Of a stretch of DNA of 64,000 nucleotides, positions 63,958 to 64,000 are shown in pieces. The notes beneath the pieces are model-generated. The model made no database searches. It was not told the origin of the DNA and saw only the letters and a list, made by a program, of their open reading frames with translations. Every line of letters begins with the position of its first letter. Position 1 is the first letter of the stretch. The position numbers were made by a program, and so were the translations under genes. Source of the stretch: Leptospira kanakyensis (GTDB lineage Bacteria; Spirochaetota; Leptospiria; Leptospirales; Leptospiraceae); NCBI RefSeq assembly GCF_004769235.1, contig NZ_RQFG01000005.1, positions 1,458,794 through 1,522,793 on the forward strand, written 5' to 3'.

Positions 63958-64000
63958 TTGTGATAGAAGGAAAGCATTGGGAGGCGGGTCTAGTTCCCCA
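63958..64000 (-). repeat. Palindromic dispersed repeat, copy 2 (cut by the right edge)
   Basis: Bases 63975-64000 are the exact reverse complement of 55573-55598, and partial identity extends to 63958 (12 of 17 bases). The element probably continues beyond the window. Confidence 0.75.

Overview
The window is chromosomal DNA of a Leptospira, most likely a saprophytic-clade species. Supporting signs are the AT-rich coding sequence, frequent TTG/GTG starts, spirochaete-type lipoboxes, the order flgN-flgK-flgL-fliW-csrA, an IcmF-type fused acyl-CoA mutase, PilZ-like proteins resembling Leptospira-specific families, and many SpoIIE phosphatase, 7TM and PDZ proteins. The species assignment is inference. 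Genes are tightly packed, often with 4-base ATGA or TTGA overlaps. No rRNA, tRNA, CRISPR array, phage or IS transposase was seen.

Layout. 1-10.7 kb: a partial multi-pass sensor, an RlpA-type lipoprotein, two TPR proteins, a divergent FolP, an OmpA/PD40 protein with a possible leader switch, a PilZ-like protein, hisS, a PAP2 phosphatase and an LpxL-type acyltransferase. 10.8-23.6 kb: a long leftward block with orphan pntAA, a UDP-glucuronate decarboxylase, an M50 protease, a SpoIIE phosphatase with a degenerate partner, argJ, a PhoR/PhoB pair, and an ECF sigma factor among small membrane proteins. 23.6-26.6 kb: an exported protein, aat, a lipoprotein, an Mpo1-like protein, a zinc-finger protein and a 58-residue DUF1289 protein. 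26.6-31.1 kb: the flagellar hook-junction operon ending in fliW-csrA. 31.2-36.3 kb: a DUF374 acyltransferase, OsmC, a phosphoesterase, a YihQ-like GH31 lipoprotein and a rhodanese without its cysteine. 36.4-40.1 kb: a three-gene secreted module with an HtrA-like protease and a degenerate paralogue. 40.2-46.3 kb: a REC-ATPase protein, a putative outer-membrane protein, a flippase, PAP2 and PlsC proteins. 46.4-54.6 kb: icmF, a voltage-sensor-like membrane protein and a papain-family protease with Fn3-like repeats. 54.6-64 kb: a dihaem cytochrome c, two tandem SMP-30-like lipoproteins with an M24 peptidase and an AraC regulator, a DUF1801 protein, a MATE transporter, and an ArsR/AHSA1 pair.

The most notable signals are: two separate active-enzyme/pseudoenzyme pairs (SpoIIE phosphatases and HtrA proteases); a YihQ-like glycosidase with a changed sulfonate-binding position; a FolP with a rewritten STRPG loop; an ECF sigma gene whose homologous N-terminus extends upstream of any standard start codon; mutually exclusive hairpins around the ribosome binding site at 4801; and a 43-base dispersed palindromic element present in inverted orientation at 55.6 kb and at the right edge. 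No single clearly new system is obvious.
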